Virus record (IMG/VR): IMGVR_UViG_3300032288_000807
Coordinates: 1-26,768 of that record
Strand: one strand, 5' to 3'
DNA length: 26,768 nt
Source: a virus
In this document: positions 11,088 through 19,090 of the stretch, piece after piece
Layout: each line of letters starts with the position of its first letter
Position numbering within the stretch: the first letter of the stretch is position 1
Position numbers and translations under genes: made by a program
The notes under the pieces: generated by a model
What the model was told of the DNA's origin: nothing
Database searches by the model: none
What the model saw: only the letters and a program-made list of their open reading frames with translations

Positions 11088-11260
11088 TCTTTTGGGGCGG
11101 CTTGTTTATGATTGCAGTATCGTTTGCCGTGTTTGTGATGTTTGTTGATCCGATCAATGACAAACGGGCATGGTTAGAGGATGCTTGCGCCGCTGTAATG
11201 ATGATGGGACTAGGCATTGCTATCATTGGCGCGCTTATTTGGATTGGACGGTTTATATGA
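11084..11260 (+). CDS. Small two-span membrane protein, 58 aa
   Basis: Two hydrophobic spans are separated by a charged loop: residues about 2-21 (IFWGGLFMIAVSFAVFVMF), loop DPINDKRAWLED, and about 34-56 (ACAAVMMMGLGIAIIGALIWIG). A good AAAGGGGA ribosome site lies just before the ATG. Both ends overlap neighbours by ATGA units. The two-span, very short form resembles small holin-like or membrane-disturbing phage proteins, but it lies in the early block, away from the lysozyme operon. The function is unknown. Confidence 0.65.
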   Translation: MIFWGGLFMIAVSFAVFVMFVDPINDKRAWLEDACAAVMMMGLGIAIIGALIWIGRFI

Positions 11261-11436
11261 AAGACTATTCAGAAAGCATCTTGGAAGTCGATAGGCTTCG
11301 CAAGGAAATACACCACGCTGCACTAGGTAAACAATGGTGGAAAGCCTCTGCGTTGACTAATGATCTTCTTGTGGCAGTATCCGAACTGAAAGTAGAATTC
11401 CACGAACGGCAAAAGGATCAAAATGGAAAACTATGA
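11257..11436 (+). CDS. Small coiled-coil-like protein, 59 aa
   Basis: This highly charged, fully helical protein (KDYSESILEVDRLRKEIHHAALGKQWWKASALTNDLLVAVSELKVEFHERQKDQ) has a heptad-like Leu/Ile/Val spacing, so a small dimer or an adaptor is likely. The start at 11257 is fixed by the ATGA overlap with the membrane gene. It overlaps the next zinc-ribbon gene by 14 bp. No family is recognised. Confidence 0.6.
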   Translation: MKDYSESILEVDRLRKEIHHAALGKQWWKASALTNDLLVAVSELKVEFHERQKDQNGKL

Positions 11437-11593
11437 ACGCTGCAAAGTGTGTGATGTTGCTTTCAAGACCGGCGATAAGGTCATGTGGTGCAAAGTCAAT
11501 TCATGCCCCGAGACTGACCAGCGGGTTATGAGTGAACAGCAATACCGTTGGGTAATGAAGAAAAAAGCCGCGCTTCATCAGTTCGACGCTTGA
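11423..11593 (+). CDS. Small Cys-rich protein at the end of the rightward operon, 56 aa
   Basis: This frame encodes MENYERCKVCDVAFKTGDKVMWCKVNSCPETDQRVM..., with Cys at 7, 10, 23 and 28 in a ribbon-like arrangement that could hold one zinc. The C-terminal half is basic (YRWVMKKKAALHQF). It is the last rightward gene, and its final 68 bp overlap the 3' end of the lysozyme gene on the other strand, so both transcripts converge here. The four-Cys pattern and position in the coupled series support coding. Confidence 0.6.
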   Translation: MENYERCKVCDVAFKTGDKVMWCKVNSCPETDQRVMSEQQYRWVMKKKAALHQFDA

Positions 11594-12026
11594 CCAACCC
11601 TGGCAGGACTTTGCCCCCTGCCTTGGTGAACTTCATGAACTCAGCCGCAGCCGCTTCATAATCCCTCCGCAAAACCTTCTGACGGAGGGTGCTGCGCTGT
11701 AGCGTTCCCAAACCAAGGTTAAAAGCAAAGCTAACGAGAGCATCGAATTTACTTTGGGCAAGCTCGCCGCAATACTGGGTAACGCCGCGCTCAAATCGAG
11801 CCAAATCGCCTGCAAGAATTGCATCCACTTCCCCTTTGCTCCACACCCGATTGTCGTCGGGGTGTAAGTCTACTTTCAGCCGGTCTGCCATTGTCAGTTT
11901 GGCGTGGTCGGGATACATGACGTGGCCAATACCAATAGTCCACAAATTAGCAGGGCATCTGTAAGGCTTGTATCTAACGCCCTCATGATGTGCAATCATC
12001 TTGATGCACAGCGGCGAAACTTTCAT
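11526..12026 (-). CDS. GH24 lysozyme (endolysin), Cys-type active site
   Basis: This 166-residue phage lysozyme cuts the glycan backbone of peptidoglycan at lysis. The catalytic set is the E-8aa-C-5aa-T variant: HHEG with Glu15, Cys24 where T4 lysozyme has Asp20, and Thr30 in LWTIGIGH. The same Cys variant is known from P1 Lyz. The remaining body (KFDALVSFAFNLGLGTLQRSTLRQKV...LPGLVKRRTDEARLF) is typical of the family. No signal-anchor segment is seen, so release should need the holin. The start overlaps the holin-like stop by ATGA; the 3' end overlaps the convergent operon. Confidence 0.93.
   Translation of the reverse strand: MKVSPLCIKMIAHHEGVRYKPYRCPANLWTIGIGHVMYPDHAKLTMADRLKVDLHPDDNRVWSKGEVDAILAGDLARFERGVTQYCGELAQSKFDALVSFAFNLGLGTLQRSTLRQKVLRRDYEAAAAEFMKFTKAGGKVLPGLVKRRTDEARLFSSLPNGIAVHS
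11594..11626. terminator. Hairpin at the end of the rightward operon (possible)
   Basis: Directly after the rightward stop codon, GGCAGG (11602-11607) and CCTGCC (11617-11622) form a six-pair stem that can be extended by CCAA/TTGG. There is no T-run, so it is not a standard Rho-independent terminator. It lies inside the lysozyme coding region. Confidence 0.25.
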
Positions 12027-12547
12027 CGCTTGAATGCCTGGCCGCCAAAGTAGAAAGCAATGATGCTGCTGAAGATGATCTGCGAATCGTCATCCCAAAG
12101 ATTGTTGAGCGCCACATCAAACGCAACGCCCGTTTTGAAGGCGTACAGGAAACCGAATACATCCACAAACACCAACAACAGAAACATGCCGTAGGCGATG
12201 CCAGGACGCACCATAGCGCGTGCGTTGACCACCCATTGACTAGCACCCTTGGCGCTGTCCGTGTCGTGCTGTAGGAGGGCAATTTTCTCGGTTACAGCGA
12301 CTTGCTGCGACTGAACGGCTAGCTCCTCAGTCCGGCTCTGCGCCTGCACCTTGATCTGCTCGGTCTTGATTTCCTCAATCTGTTTCTCAAGCTCAAAACC
12401 GGCTTTCTTTAGCTCCAGTTCCCGTTCAATCTGCATTTGTGCTAGGGCGATTTCGTGTTTCTTGTCGGCTCGGTCTTGGAAGAACGACAGAATCGACGGC
12501 AACCCGCCCATTAGGAAAGAAAGAGAACTTGAGATAAGAGATAGCAT
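12023..12547 (-). CDS. 3TM-type holin-like membrane protein
   Basis: This 174-residue protein has an N-terminal hydrophobic segment (MLSLISSSLSFLMGGLPSILSFF), a long charged coiled coil (residues about 25-100, rich in Gln/Glu/Lys), then two membrane spans (RPGIAYGMFLLLVFVDVFGFLY and QIIFSSIIAFYFGGQAFK). This form matches the family of holins with three spans described for gene-transfer agents and podoviruses (W.VN.RA.VRP block, ending FYFGGQAFK). It directly precedes the lysozyme gene with a 4-bp overlap, which supports the lysis role. The ATG at 12547 follows an AGAGG site; an upstream frame extension is not needed. Confidence 0.75.
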   Translation of the reverse strand: MLSLISSSLSFLMGGLPSILSFFQDRADKKHEIALAQMQIERELELKKAGFELEKQIEEIKTEQIKVQAQSRTEELAVQSQQVAVTEKIALLQHDTDSAKGASQWVVNARAMVRPGIAYGMFLLLVFVDVFGFLYAFKTGVAFDVALNNLWDDDSQIIFSSIIAFYFGGQAFKR

Positions 12548-12548
12548 T

Positions 12549-13091
12549 TCAGCCTCTAAAGTAGATTGCAACGAATACAATGATGCCGCCAATGCCGAGG
12601 AACACAAAAATTCCCGCAGTCATCAATGCTTGCTCAAATTCTTCTTTTTTCCTAGCAGCGCGGTCTTTCGCTAACCTGGCTTTGCGGATAGCCTCTCTGT
12701 TTGCTTCGTCTTGCTCACCGCTGATCCTGTTGCGCTCGGCGCACAACTCTTCGTACAGACTGCCAGGCCCTGTCTCGCCTTTCATGGCAAACAAGTCGCG
12801 CAACTCAATCTCAAAGTCACGCATCTGTTTGCGTTGCATGACAATGGTGAATGCCTGAGACAGCACCGATTCCTGCGCTGCTGCTTCTTTTGGATCATCA
12901 GGCTTTGCTGCTGCTTTTGCCGCCTCGACCTGTTTAGCGGCTTTCTCAATCTGACCTTGCGCCGTGAAAAACTTGGACAGTTCCCCGTAGCAATCACGGA
13001 TTTCCTTACCCATGTTGATCGCCTCTTTGACAAAGGCGACCGAAGTCTTAGCTACAGCAAACGCTGCTCCGATAGTAATAGGGTCGATCAT
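12549..13091 (-). CDS. Phage membrane-anchored coiled-coil protein, 180 aa
   Basis: The protein starts MIDPITIGAAFAVAKTSVAFVKEAINMGKEIRDCYGELSKFF, a pattern (MIDPITIA.AFA.AK) found next to lysis and internal virion genes of many podoviruses. A long charged helical part follows (residues about 45-150, with KAAKQVEAAKAAAK and RKARLAKDRAARKKEEFEQ). The C-terminus is one membrane span (GIFVFLGIGGIIVFVAIYF). The function is unknown; a virion or lysis-associated role is inferred from position. It is coupled to both neighbours (ATGA with the upstream gene; a 1-nt gap to the holin-like ATG). Confidence 0.7.
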   Translation of the reverse strand: MIDPITIGAAFAVAKTSVAFVKEAINMGKEIRDCYGELSKFFTAQGQIEKAAKQVEAAKAAAKPDDPKEAAAQESVLSQAFTIVMQRKQMRDFEIELRDLFAMKGETGPGSLYEELCAERNRISGEQDEANREAIRKARLAKDRAARKKEEFEQALMTAGIFVFLGIGGIIVFVAIYFRG

Positions 13092-13357
13092 TTTGCATAA
13101 ATCCTCGCTCTTTCTTCCATTAACTTAACGCGAACTTGCAAATCGTGAATGTCTTTGTAAATTTCTTCTTTCAGCCTGTGCCGCGCTTCAGCAGATAAAG
13201 GGCTGTCCGTAGGCGTACCGGATGGCGTAATCAAAGCAGGCATAGAGCCTTCGATCTTAGTCAGTCTAGTAGAAAATTCCGAGACTTGTCCAAGTAGCCA
13301 AGCCAACGCCGCTACAACTATCGGGATGATCGCTTTGAGTACGTCTTGCCAATTCAT
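13088..13357 (-). CDS. Small membrane protein, possible spanin-like, 89 aa
   Basis: One N-terminal membrane span (AIIPIVVAALAWLLGQV, residues about 9-25) is followed by a charged C-terminal part with two helices (EFSTRLTKIEGSM and EARHRLKEEIYKDIHDLQVRVKLMEERA). An N-in single span with a coiled-coil outside would fit an inner-membrane spanin (Rz-like), and the gene lies in the lysis cluster. No Rz1-type lipoprotein is nested in it, so the call is tentative. It overlaps both neighbours by ATGA. Confidence 0.6.
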   Translation of the reverse strand: MNWQDVLKAIIPIVVAALAWLLGQVSEFSTRLTKIEGSMPALITPSGTPTDSPLSAEARHRLKEEIYKDIHDLQVRVKLMEERARIYAK

Positions 13358-13512
13358 GCTTTAGTTACCAAGTGCAGCAATAGAAGAATGATCGCGCCTG
13401 CACACGCGATGCCAATAGACTCTATGCGCTTTATTCGCAGAATCGTCTCTTTCCAACGTTCCGCGCATACAGCTTCATGCGTCAGAAACTTTGCTTCGAG
13501 ATTATTTTCCAT
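13354..13512 (-). CDS. Small membrane protein, 52 aa
   Basis: The start at 13512 ([52 protein letters not shown]) gives a charged helical head and a C-terminal membrane span of about 20 residues. This tail-anchored form resembles phage proteins of the haemolysin XhlA type (short head plus span), which assist lysis. The ATG overlaps the upstream stop by one base (TGATG). It lies between the tail-fibre accessory gene and the lysis genes. Confidence 0.65.
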   Translation of the reverse strand: MENNLEAKFLTHEAVCAERWKETILRIKRIESIGIACAGAIILLLLHLVTKA

Positions 13513-13664
13513 CACTCGTCTGCCGGTATTGGAGTGTTGCCATCTGCGAGCCAAGCTAAGTAGGCTTGATAGTCTGTGTTGGCTTCATCGAATGGAATAA
13601 ACGCGTTATCAGCCAAACGAATAACAAATTGCTGTTGCATTGCGCCTTGGTAAATTTTATACAT
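13512..13664 (-). CDS. Tail-fibre-associated small protein, 50 aa
   Basis: The frame encodes [50 protein letters not shown]. The block [23 protein letters not shown] is common to small proteins directly downstream of tail fibres in many phages and also to the ends of some fibre-assembly proteins. It starts exactly after the tail-fibre stop (TAA then ATG), so it is made with the fibre. It could be a fibre chaperone or a minor fibre component; this is family-based inference. Confidence 0.8.
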   Translation of the reverse strand: MYKIYQGAMQQQFVIRLADNAFIPFDEANTDYQAYLAWLADGNTPIPADE

Positions 13665-15380
13665 TTATAACTCCGCAGTTATTTTTATTGTGATAGCCGC
13701 ATCTGTACCATTTGAATATGCAGCAAAATCCTCATAAGAATTTACAATAGTTCCAGTAGTCAAAGTAACTGTTGGATTTGTTCTTTTTGGCAAATGATAC
13801 GAATACATACATCTAGTAACTGTGTTGTATACCGCAATGTTTGCTTGCTCATAATACCGTTGACACAAATCTAACTCAGTTCCATAAGAACGATAGTCAA
13901 AGCTAGTTGCTGTTGAGCCTTTTTCTAGCTGTACGCCTGTGACATACCATGTGGCAGCGTTTGTCCCTACTACGCTGACTGCGCCTGTAGGTGCAGAAAC
14001 TTGCCCGTTATACCAAGCGCCCGCAGTTCCGCTGATTGTTGAACCAACACCGAGACCAAAAGCAACATTTAAACCAATGCCATTTGTCGTTAACCACGTT
14101 CCCGATGTGTCACCCGGAATTGTTACTGAAATCGAAGTCCAAGTATTTGCAGATGAAATAGTGTAGCTAAATGGATAACTTCTTGCAAAACCATTATTAG
14201 TTATTGAACCACCAAATGTGCCGGTTAAACTTGAATACACTTTGAATGATAATGTTATGGGAACAGCATTTGCCGTACCCCAACCAAAATCAGCAATATT
14301 TAATCCTTCAATTAATTGGCAAATTGCAAGAAAATCTGATGCGCCAACAGAATAAGAAGATGAAGATGTTACGCCAAGATAATTTATAAACCCTGTTGGC
14401 GGCGTTACAGAACCCGCATTTTGCTGTACCGTAAATTTTGAAGCTACTGTAGCTCTATAACTAAATCTATCCAATGTATAAGTAAAAGCACTCGTATTTG
14501 TAGCAGTAACACTTGCCCCGGCATTCCTCGCATCAATAATCATCGCACCATTGATGATGCGGTTACGAAAAGCAGGTGTTGAATAATCAAGAATAGCCGT
14601 ACCAGTGTTAGCCGGGAACGTCAGCGTGTTTGTGCCGGAAACAGCAGATGCTGCAACTGTCAGCGTTCCGCTTGTTGATCCATCCATTGTGATGTTGTTG
14701 CTAACAATTTTTACTTTTGTATTGTCTTGCAACAACTTGCCCGTTGTTCCCGAAAATGTAGGAATAGCGTTTGCCGTAGATGATGCAGGGCCAACAACGT
14801 TTCCGCTTGATGCAGCGTTAACAAATTGAAACCGCGTTCCATCGTATTCAATTAACACAACCGCATTTGCAACAATGTCGCCCGCTACAAGAGCAGTCGT
14901 ACCGTTCTTAGTGATCGACTTAACGCCAACGCCGTCAATGTTGATTGTGACTGCGCCAGTATTTGTATTTGCAGCAACAAACGAGAACAGATTGCCCGCA
15001 GCGTAAGCCGTCAGCGCGGGAGTGACTGAGCCAATCAGGGTATCAGTACCGCTAACAGTTACTAGCTTGTCGGTATTGCTCTGAATTTGCCCATATTGAA
15101 CTGCATCAGTCCCTACCGTAGCAGCGCCAAGACCTGTGATCTTAAAGCCTGCCATTGGAATGTTTGCAGTTACAGTCGTCTGACCGTCTTTAGTGATAGC
15201 CGTAGAAAGACCGGTCGCTAAGTCCGAAGTCAGCGCGTTAAACGCGGTCGAACTAATGACTGTGCCCGCTACGACAGGTTGCCCCGTTGTATTGATCTGA
15301 AAAACACCGCTGCCATTGTAGCTCAAAGTTGCATCTCCCGTGAATAAGGCATAAACTGTCGATTTGACAGGAGATGCCAA
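13665..15380 (-). CDS. Tail fibre / receptor-binding protein
   Basis: This protein of about 571 residues is rich in Thr, Ser, Ala and Gly. The N-terminal third (STAFNALTSDLATGLSTAITKDGQTTVTANIPMAGFKITGLG) is typical of podovirus fibre shafts. The C-terminal part has RNRIINGAMIIDARNAG, ...YTLDRFSY..., WYVTGVQLEKGS, then DYRSYGTELDLCQRYYE, the carbohydrate-binding-like jelly-roll head common in environmental phage fibres. It binds the host surface. The frame has no ATG near its beginning; the only candidate is a TTG at 15380 four codons after a stop, and that base is also the start of an opposing HNH gene. The original 5' end may therefore have been altered. Confidence 0.85.
   Translation of the reverse strand: MASPVKSTVYALFTGDATLSYNGSGVFQINTTGQPVVAGTVISSTAFNALTSDLATGLSTAITKDGQTTVTANIPMAGFKITGLGAATVGTDAVQYGQIQSNTDKLVTVSGTDTLIGSVTPALTAYAAGNLFSFVAANTNTGAVTINIDGVGVKSITKNGTTALVAGDIVANAVVLIEYDGTRFQFVNAASSGNVVGPASSTANAIPTFSGTTGKLLQDNTKVKIVSNNITMDGSTSGTLTVAASAVSGTNTLTFPANTGTAILDYSTPAFRNRIINGAMIIDARNAGASVTATNTSAFTYTLDRFSYRATVASKFTVQQNAGSVTPPTGFINYLGVTSSSSYSVGASDFLAICQLIEGLNIADFGWGTANAVPITLSFKVYSSLTGTFGGSITNNGFARSYPFSYTISSANTWTSISVTIPGDTSGTWLTTNGIGLNVAFGLGVGSTISGTAGAWYNGQVSAPTGAVSVVGTNAATWYVTGVQLEKGSTATSFDYRSYGTELDLCQRYYEQANIAVYNTVTRCMYSYHLPKRTNPTVTLTTGTIVNSYEDFAAYSNGTDAAITIKITAEL
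15329..15357 (+). promoter_or_regulatory. Possible promoter of the antisense HNH gene
   Basis: TTGCAT (15329-15334) and TAAACT (15352-15357) are 17 bp apart, each matching 4 of 6 consensus bases, and lie 22 nt before the HNH ATG. An AGGAG ribosome site follows at 15369-15373. The promoter would fire from inside the tail-fibre gene in the opposite direction. Confidence 0.35.
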
Positions 15381-15937
15381 TGACTTACCAAGTCAACAAA
15401 GTAATACCGTGTTCCCAATGCGGAAAGCCTTCCGTAGCGCGTCATCTATGCCGCTCCCATTACAACGAAGCATGGCGCAATAAGGAATTGTCTCAGCATT
15501 CGGAAGTTACCGTTTACGAATCGTTTGATGCCAAAGTCAAAAAAACTAACAGTTGTTGGCTTTGGACTGGAACAAAAAATGGCGATGGCTATGGCATTAT
15601 TTTGATTGGCGGCAAAAATATACGTGCTCACAGATTTTCTTATGAAAGATTTGTTGGCAAAATACCTACCGGCAAAATAATTATGCACAGATGCGATACC
15701 CCTGCTTGCGTAAATCCTAATCATTTGCAAGTAGGCACTAAGGCTGAAAATAACGCTGATACCGCAAACAAAAGACGACATAACTACGGGCTTGACCATT
15801 GGAACGGTCGCCTTTCCGCGCAAGACATTGATGCAATTCGACAAAGCACTGAAGTGCATCGCATTCTTGCCGAACGTTATGGTGTTAATCAGAGCCATAT
15901 CAGTCGAATCAAATCAGGGCAAGCGCACAAACCATAG
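15380..15937 (+). CDS. HNH homing-type endonuclease with C-terminal HTH, 185 aa
   Basis: This protein is encoded against the direction of all neighbours. Its N-terminus holds a zinc-binding pattern (CSQCGKP at 11-17, then CRSH at 24-27). The centre is an HNH_3-type core: CWLWTGTKNGDGYG at 59-72, AHRFSYERFVG at 83-93, MHRCDTPACVNPNHLQVGT with His103 and His115. The C-terminus is a helix-turn-helix for DNA binding (RILAERYGVNQSHISRIKSG). It cuts DNA at a target site to spread its own gene. AGGAG lies 6 nt before the ATG at 15380. It ends one base before the stop of the ejection-protein gene, filling the gap exactly. Confidence 0.92.
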   Translation: MTYQVNKVIPCSQCGKPSVARHLCRSHYNEAWRNKELSQHSEVTVYESFDAKVKKTNSCWLWTGTKNGDGYGIILIGGKNIRAHRFSYERFVGKIPTGKIIMHRCDTPACVNPNHLQVGTKAENNADTANKRRHNYGLDHWNGRLSAQDIDAIRQSTEVHRILAERYGVNQSHISRIKSGQAHKP

Positions 15938-15938
15938 C

Positions 15939-17462
15939 TCATTGATGTGCTCCTTGTTGTCTTGCTGCCGCAAGTGCGTTTAGTAATGCTTCTTCTTCGG
16001 GCCTCATGCCACCAAGAGGAGCAAGTGCGCGATTCGTCATGCCCGGAGAATAATTAGGCTGTGCCATTCTTTTTTGATACGCAGACGATGTTACCAATGC
16101 CCTAGCGGGGATGCTTGCAAAAGGAAGTGCTGCTGCCAAAGCGCCAGGCGCACCCATTTGCGTGCCGCCTATAGTTCCAAGAATTGTTGCAGCCAAAGCA
16201 TTACCCGCACTCACGCCAGGCGTAGGAATTCTTTCACCCTCACGCATTGACGATGGGAACGCATTTGCAAATCGGCCTGTCGTGGCTAAATTGCCAGTAA
16301 ACGGAGCACCTTTGTCCATTTGCCTCGCAAGGATTGGCGCTGAGATGTTGCCCGTTCCTATATTGAGTGCGTTTTCAATGTTGTAAGATTTTGCAATTTG
16401 CTTTCGTGCTTCTCGCAAGTCATCAACTAGCTGTGGTTGATTTGATCTCCTAGCAATTTTTTCTAAAGCCGTTTCTAACATGTCAGCTTTATCATCAAGT
16501 TGTTTTGCTAGGTCTAATGCTTCGGGATCGGCGCTTCTGTTGTAATAAGTCCATTGTGTTTTTGCTTTAAATCGCGCATCTTTTAGTTTTTCTAACGTGC
16601 TACTTGCCAATGGCGATATGGCTGCAATTTCCTGATATGGCTTTGAAACTTTAGCCCGAAAATCAGACAATGCTTTTTCTGATATTGGCGTGCCTTCAGC
16701 AAGCCCCAATTCTTGACGCATCAATCTGTTGGTGATTTCCTGATTGCGTAAGCTAACTTCTTGACCGACAGCGGCTTTGCCGGAAATGCTTTCAAGGATT
16801 TTGTTGACTGCTGACGGGTTAACGGTAGACGGGGGAATCATGTATCCCGCTTCTTGCCCCGTTCGCAATGTTTGGTTACTTAGTCCTTGCTCTGCTTCGC
16901 GCAGCCTTGCCTGATTAACCGCAGCTTGCGCTCGATTGCCCGCACCACTCATTACGCTTGGAGTCGTCATGCTTGCGAACATACCCGCTATCGGGCTTCC
17001 TGTGGCTTCGGTTGTACCTTGCCCAGTAGCGCCGCTAACACCGCCTACAGCAACATTTCGCCCCATTCCACCTAGCGATGCAGCGGGAGACATTACGCCG
17101 CCTCCTACGCCTTGTCCTGCAACGTCTAAAACTCGTTGCCCTGTAGTGGAAGGTTCAAACTCAGGACGAATTCCACCGAGGGCGGTAAACGCTTTGCGAG
17201 CCAAATCAGGCGTCGGACGAATTTCAGGCGCAAGATCAGGACGGCCAGCAGCAATCGCAGCAGTACCTACGCCCGCACGCGCAAGGTTTGCCACGTTTTG
17301 GGGGGCATTTAGCAGCATATCAATCGTGTTAGCCATGCCTTTATTAACAGCATTGACTCCCACTTGCCAAGCAGCAGGCGATTCCTTTACCGATGCTAAG
17401 TAAGCATCAGGATCAAATGCAGGCTGTTGTGCTAGATACGCATCAGGATCAAATTTTTCCAT
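15939..17462 (-). CDS. Internal virion / DNA ejection protein, 507 aa
   Basis: This large Ala/Gly/Gln-rich protein of the virion block has two direct copies of FDPDAYLA at its start (residues 4-11 and 16-23). Glycine-rich hydrophobic stretches follow (GQGVGGGVMSPAASLGGMGRN and NALAATILGTIGGTQMGAPGALAAALPFASIPARAL), with long helices between. This composition is typical of podovirus internal proteins that leave the head with DNA and form a channel in the cell envelope. No lytic transglycosylase motif was found. The start shares one base with the preceding stop (TAATG). Confidence 0.75.
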   Translation of the reverse strand: MEKFDPDAYLAQQPAFDPDAYLASVKESPAAWQVGVNAVNKGMANTIDMLLNAPQNVANLARAGVGTAAIAAGRPDLAPEIRPTPDLARKAFTALGGIRPEFEPSTTGQRVLDVAGQGVGGGVMSPAASLGGMGRNVAVGGVSGATGQGTTEATGSPIAGMFASMTTPSVMSGAGNRAQAAVNQARLREAEQGLSNQTLRTGQEAGYMIPPSTVNPSAVNKILESISGKAAVGQEVSLRNQEITNRLMRQELGLAEGTPISEKALSDFRAKVSKPYQEIAAISPLASSTLEKLKDARFKAKTQWTYYNRSADPEALDLAKQLDDKADMLETALEKIARRSNQPQLVDDLREARKQIAKSYNIENALNIGTGNISAPILARQMDKGAPFTGNLATTGRFANAFPSSMREGERIPTPGVSAGNALAATILGTIGGTQMGAPGALAAALPFASIPARALVTSSAYQKRMAQPNYSPGMTNRALAPLGGMRPEEEALLNALAAARQQGAHQ

Positions 17463-19090
17463 TATTGCCCTAACCTTTTTCTGATGGCAGCAGCTCTTGG
17501 ATCAGTTGGATTTGTATTTGCCCATTGCAATGCTTGCTGATCTCGGGTTAATTGCCCTGCACCACCACCACTTTCAGGAACAGCTATTTCCTCTAGCTGA
17601 GACTGCAATCCACTCATGCCAGGCGCTTTCTTCAATCGTTTGATTGTCTGATTGCCTTTTTCAATAGAAGCCAATCCTGCACGTTCGTTAAGCCTTGCCA
17701 AATCAGCAAGCGTTTGAGCGTTGATTTGTATGTTTCCTGACTTTGCACGTTCTAGGAATTCTCTATCTTTGTCCGTAAATCCTTGTCCTGCACCAAGACC
17801 GCTAGTTTTGATTGAATCCAACGTTCCTGCTGCCAAACTAGACATTAGATTTTCAGTTGCTTGCGTTCTTGACGGATCAATAAGCCCGGCTGTTGACAAT
17901 GCTTTATCAATTTGCAATCTAATTTCAGCGCCTGTTCCGGTAATTGGATTTTGCTGCAACGTTTGAAGCACGCGCCTTGCGCTTGTAACTCTTTCAGGCG
18001 CTGAACGTGCTGCTTCTATTGTTGACGCATCAGACTTTGCCAATCCTTCTGCAACGTTGCCAAAGTAAGACCGTTCGGTGTTTACGTTGACAGTTGTTGC
18101 AGGTTGATTGCTAGTAATTTTTTTCAACAAATCATTAAATGCTGAACGACCTTGTTGACTATTGGGATCAATTCCTGCCCCTGTTAATGCGGCATTGACG
18201 TTGCGAATTTCTGTGGTCGTGGCTTCATAAGGCGTTGCTTGCAAAGGACGTTCAATTACTTGCCCTTGTTTGCCATAGACTCGTTCAACAAGAGTGCCAT
18301 CAGCCTTTCTAAACGTTTCGCCTTTTGTGCCAAACTCAGGTGCATTTTTTTGCAAAAAGTTAGCAAGTTCTCGACCACGTTTACTTGCAGACATAGCAAG
18401 CACTTCAGGATTCAAACCTAACCCTTGCTGCCCAGGTTGTTGCATTGCTTGCGGAGCAGCTTGTGGTGCAACGGGCGGCGCTACGGGTGGAAATATGTTA
18501 GGTTGTGCCATATTTGTTGCGCCAGGTGATTGATCTACTGCACCCGCCATAACGGATGAACCTGGCTGTCCAGGAATCATCGAGTTCATTCTTTCCGCAG
18601 CGGAGGCAGCAACAGGCGCTTGATTTCCTCTAGCAGCGTTCAAAGCACGTTGAAAATCTTTTTCTTCCATATCTTGAGCAAGCATTGTTTGTGCAAATCC
18701 GGCAGTTGCGGGATTGCTCAAACCTTTGAACAAGTGTGCTCTGCGTTCTTCTTCACTACGCTTTCGTGCGGGAAGCGGGCCTTCATCCACAAGATCAGAC
18801 GGCACAGTATCAATGTTCTGATACCAATTTTGTGCCTCTGTTTGAGCTCTTTCGCCCAATGCTTTCTGCTCGTTGATCAAGTCCTTTTGCATCTTCATTG
18901 ACGTATAGCCTTGCAAGGCTTTAGCAATGCCTGTAAGCGGCGAAGTCCTAGCCTGTATGCCACCATAGCTGAACGTCTCAGCAGGTTGAAATGCCTGTTG
19001 CTGCATCAGCTCTGCCATCTTTTGACGGCGAGCAATATCAGCCATTTCACTTTCGTAGGGGCTTGGCAAATTGAAATTTACGGTAGCCAT
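17462..19090 (-). CDS. Internal virion protein, 542 aa
   Basis: This is a Gln/Ala-rich, mostly helical protein (MATVNFNLPSPYESEMADIARRQKMAELMQQQAFQPAETFSYGG...). A disordered Pro/Gln/Ala segment in the middle (residues about 195-220) separates helical parts. The C-terminal half contains TSSLGAGQGFTDKDREFLERA-like sequence and a run of regular helices (LNERAGLASIEKGNQTIKRLKKAPG). I read it as a second ejection-type protein because of composition and position between two similar genes. No enzymatic domain is seen. It is coupled to its neighbours by TAATG overlaps at both ends. Confidence 0.7.
   Translation of the reverse strand: MATVNFNLPSPYESEMADIARRQKMAELMQQQAFQPAETFSYGGIQARTSPLTGIAKALQGYTSMKMQKDLINEQKALGERAQTEAQNWYQNIDTVPSDLVDEGPLPARKRSEEERRAHLFKGLSNPATAGFAQTMLAQDMEEKDFQRALNAARGNQAPVAASAAERMNSMIPGQPGSSVMAGAVDQSPGATNMAQPNIFPPVAPPVAPQAAPQAMQQPGQQGLGLNPEVLAMSASKRGRELANFLQKNAPEFGTKGETFRKADGTLVERVYGKQGQVIERPLQATPYEATTTEIRNVNAALTGAGIDPNSQQGRSAFNDLLKKITSNQPATTVNVNTERSYFGNVAEGLAKSDASTIEAARSAPERVTSARRVLQTLQQNPITGTGAEIRLQIDKALSTAGLIDPSRTQATENLMSSLAAGTLDSIKTSGLGAGQGFTDKDREFLERAKSGNIQINAQTLADLARLNERAGLASIEKGNQTIKRLKKAPGMSGLQSQLEEIAVPESGGGAGQLTRDQQALQWANTNPTDPRAAAIRKRLGQ

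Noticed and set aside
13665-15380. Diversity-generating retroelement acting on the tail fibre
   Set aside because: No reverse transcriptase gene or template/variable repeat pair was seen in the window.
15446-15898. 150-codon minus-strand frame opposite the HNH gene
   Set aside because: It mirrors a well-supported HNH gene; the peptide has no domain-like order and no ribosome site.
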